NCBI RefSeq assembly: GCF_017652985.1
Contig: NZ_JAGGDJ010000049.1
Span: 1 to 42,287, forward strand
Origin: Paenibacillus artemisiicola
GTDB taxonomy: Bacteria; Bacillota; Bacilli; Paenibacillales; Paenibacillaceae
Direction of reading: 5' to 3'
Length of the DNA: 42,287 bases
A model generated the notes under the pieces. It saw only the letters and a program-made list of their open reading frames with translations. It was not told the DNA's origin and did not search any database. This document shows positions 41,538 through 42,287 of the stretch, piece by piece (within the stretch, counting starts at the first letter, position 1; every line of letters starts with the position of its first letter). Both the position numbers and the translations under genes were made by a program.

Positions 41538-42287
41538 TGGGCGTGACTCCCTGCGTTTTGTAGAAGAACGAACAGAAGTAGGAGGTGTTGTCGTACCCGA
41601 CGCGCCGGGCGACGTCGTGGATCTTGAGCGATTTGTCCTTCAGCAGCTCGAGCGACTTGTTCAGCCGGATCCGCGTCAAATATTCGTGCACGGTGCAGCC
41701 CTTCTTCTCCTTGAACAGCACGCGCAGGTAGTTCGGGGACAGGAACACCCGGCCCGCCAGGTCGTCGATCGTGAGCGACGCGCCGTACTCGTCCTCGATG
41801 ATCCCGGCCACCTGCTGCACGAGCTGCAAATGCCGGTCCGGCTGCCGGCCCGCGAGCGCCCCGCCGATGGCGCCGGCGAGCGCCAGCAGCAGCTCCCGCA
41901 GCTCTCCGAGCGTCTCCGCGCGCTCCGCCGCCCGCGCCCAGTCGGCGGGGTCGCCGGCCTCGGCGGCGACGGGTTCCCCGTACTTCGCCCGTTCGGCGGC
42001 GATCGCGCCGAGCAGCGCCCGCGCGCCCGCCAGCACGCGCGCCTTGGTGGCGCGGAGGCGGACCATCAGCTCGAAGAACCGGCCGATCGCCTCGGCGGTG
42101 CCCGCCCGGTCCGCCAGATCGAGCTTGCCGGGCAGGTCGTCGCCGTCCCCTTCGCCGAGGCCGAGCTCGAGCCGCGCGGGCAGGCTCGCGAACCGCGTCA
42201 CGCGGCCGGGCCCGTCGAAGAAGCGCTCCTCGGCCGCTTTCCGGGCTTGCGCCAGCAGCGCGCCGCCCTCGCGCAGCGTCGCCGGGG
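41512..42287 (-). CDS. YesN-type response regulator, C-terminal part (runs off window)
   Basis: About 258 residues are present. The frame is open up to the window edge, reading PATLREGGALLAQARKAAEE before the internal GTG at 42201, so that GTG is not taken as the start and the receiver domain is missing only because the window ends. The last 100 residues form the AraC-type domain: VAGIIEDEYGASLTIDDLAG, SPNYLRVLFKEKKGCTVHEY, and VARRVGYDNTSYFCSFFYKT with GVTPNEYRKKF. It overlaps the kinase gene by 26 bp, so the pair is translationally coupled. It probably controls the binding lipoprotein gene downstream. Confidence 0.92.
   Translation of the reverse strand, partial: PATLREGGALLAQARKAAEERFFDGPGRVTRFASLPARLELGLGEGDGDDLPGKLDLADRAGTAEAIGRFFELMVRLRATKARVLAGARALLGAIAAERAKYGEPVAAEAGDPADWARAAERAETLGELRELLLALAGAIGGALAGRQPDRHLQLVQQVAGIIEDEYGASLTIDDLAGRVFLSPNYLRVLFKEKKGCTVHEYLTRIRLNKSLELLKDKSLKIHDVARRVGYDNTSYFCSFFYKTQGVTPNEYRKKFL

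Noticed and set aside
42200..42201. GTG at 42201 as start of the last regulator
   Set aside because: The frame stays open with sensible sequence to the window edge, and the regulator needs an N-terminal receiver.

Overview
The window comes from a high-GC member of the Paenibacillaceae (Paenibacillus or Cohnella type). The evidence is a Firmicute 16S rRNA 5' end with a Bacillus-style leader, an SLH-domain surface protein, YesM/YesN-type two-component pairs beside sugar-binding lipoproteins, AGGAGG-type ribosome binding sites, and a ydaO-type c-di-AMP riboswitch. Species cannot be fixed from the sequence alone. No tRNA, insertion sequence or CRISPR array was seen.

Layout. 1-430: 5' end of a 16S rRNA gene (minus strand), its leader and two tandem near-identical promoters. 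544-6322: a DJ-1/PfpI-family gene, a 1501-residue S-layer-type protein with 13 helical repeats, and a small coiled-coil protein. 6628-9565: an NAD-salvage cluster (nrtR, pncA, pncB) with a palindromic operator candidate. 9576-11026: three small conserved or unknown genes. 11199-14512: a sugar ABC importer (binding lipoprotein and two permeases, no ATPase). 14520-15375: a non-coding stretch with a 45-bp direct repeat and a 51-bp tandem array. 15438-21194: a YesN/YesM-type regulator and kinase followed by a membrane-anchored RbsB-like protein and a binding lipoprotein, probably a three-component sugar sensor. 21451-22140: a very basic GT-A glycosyltransferase-like protein, convergent with kdpE.

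22405-33139 is the most interesting part. A good promoter and a c-di-AMP riboswitch with a strong terminator stand at the head of a co-directional run of genes: two proteins I do not recognise (148 and 149 aa), a 28-aa single-helix peptide, kdpF, kdpA, kdpB, kdpC, a separate KdpD sensory protein in which the KdpD/Usp module is duplicated, a KdpD-type histidine kinase lacking that module, and kdpE. Both small peptides and kdpF are below usual gene-calling length. The inferred logic is that low c-di-AMP (low potassium) allows read-through into high-affinity potassium uptake, so riboswitch and KdpDE control would be layered.

33505-37709: an Old Yellow Enzyme-type oxidoreductase, a soluble chemoreceptor-like protein, a phytanoyl-CoA dioxygenase-family protein and a divergent AraC regulator. 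37905-42287: a second YesN/YesM pair (the regulator runs off the window end) followed by a large solute-binding lipoprotein.
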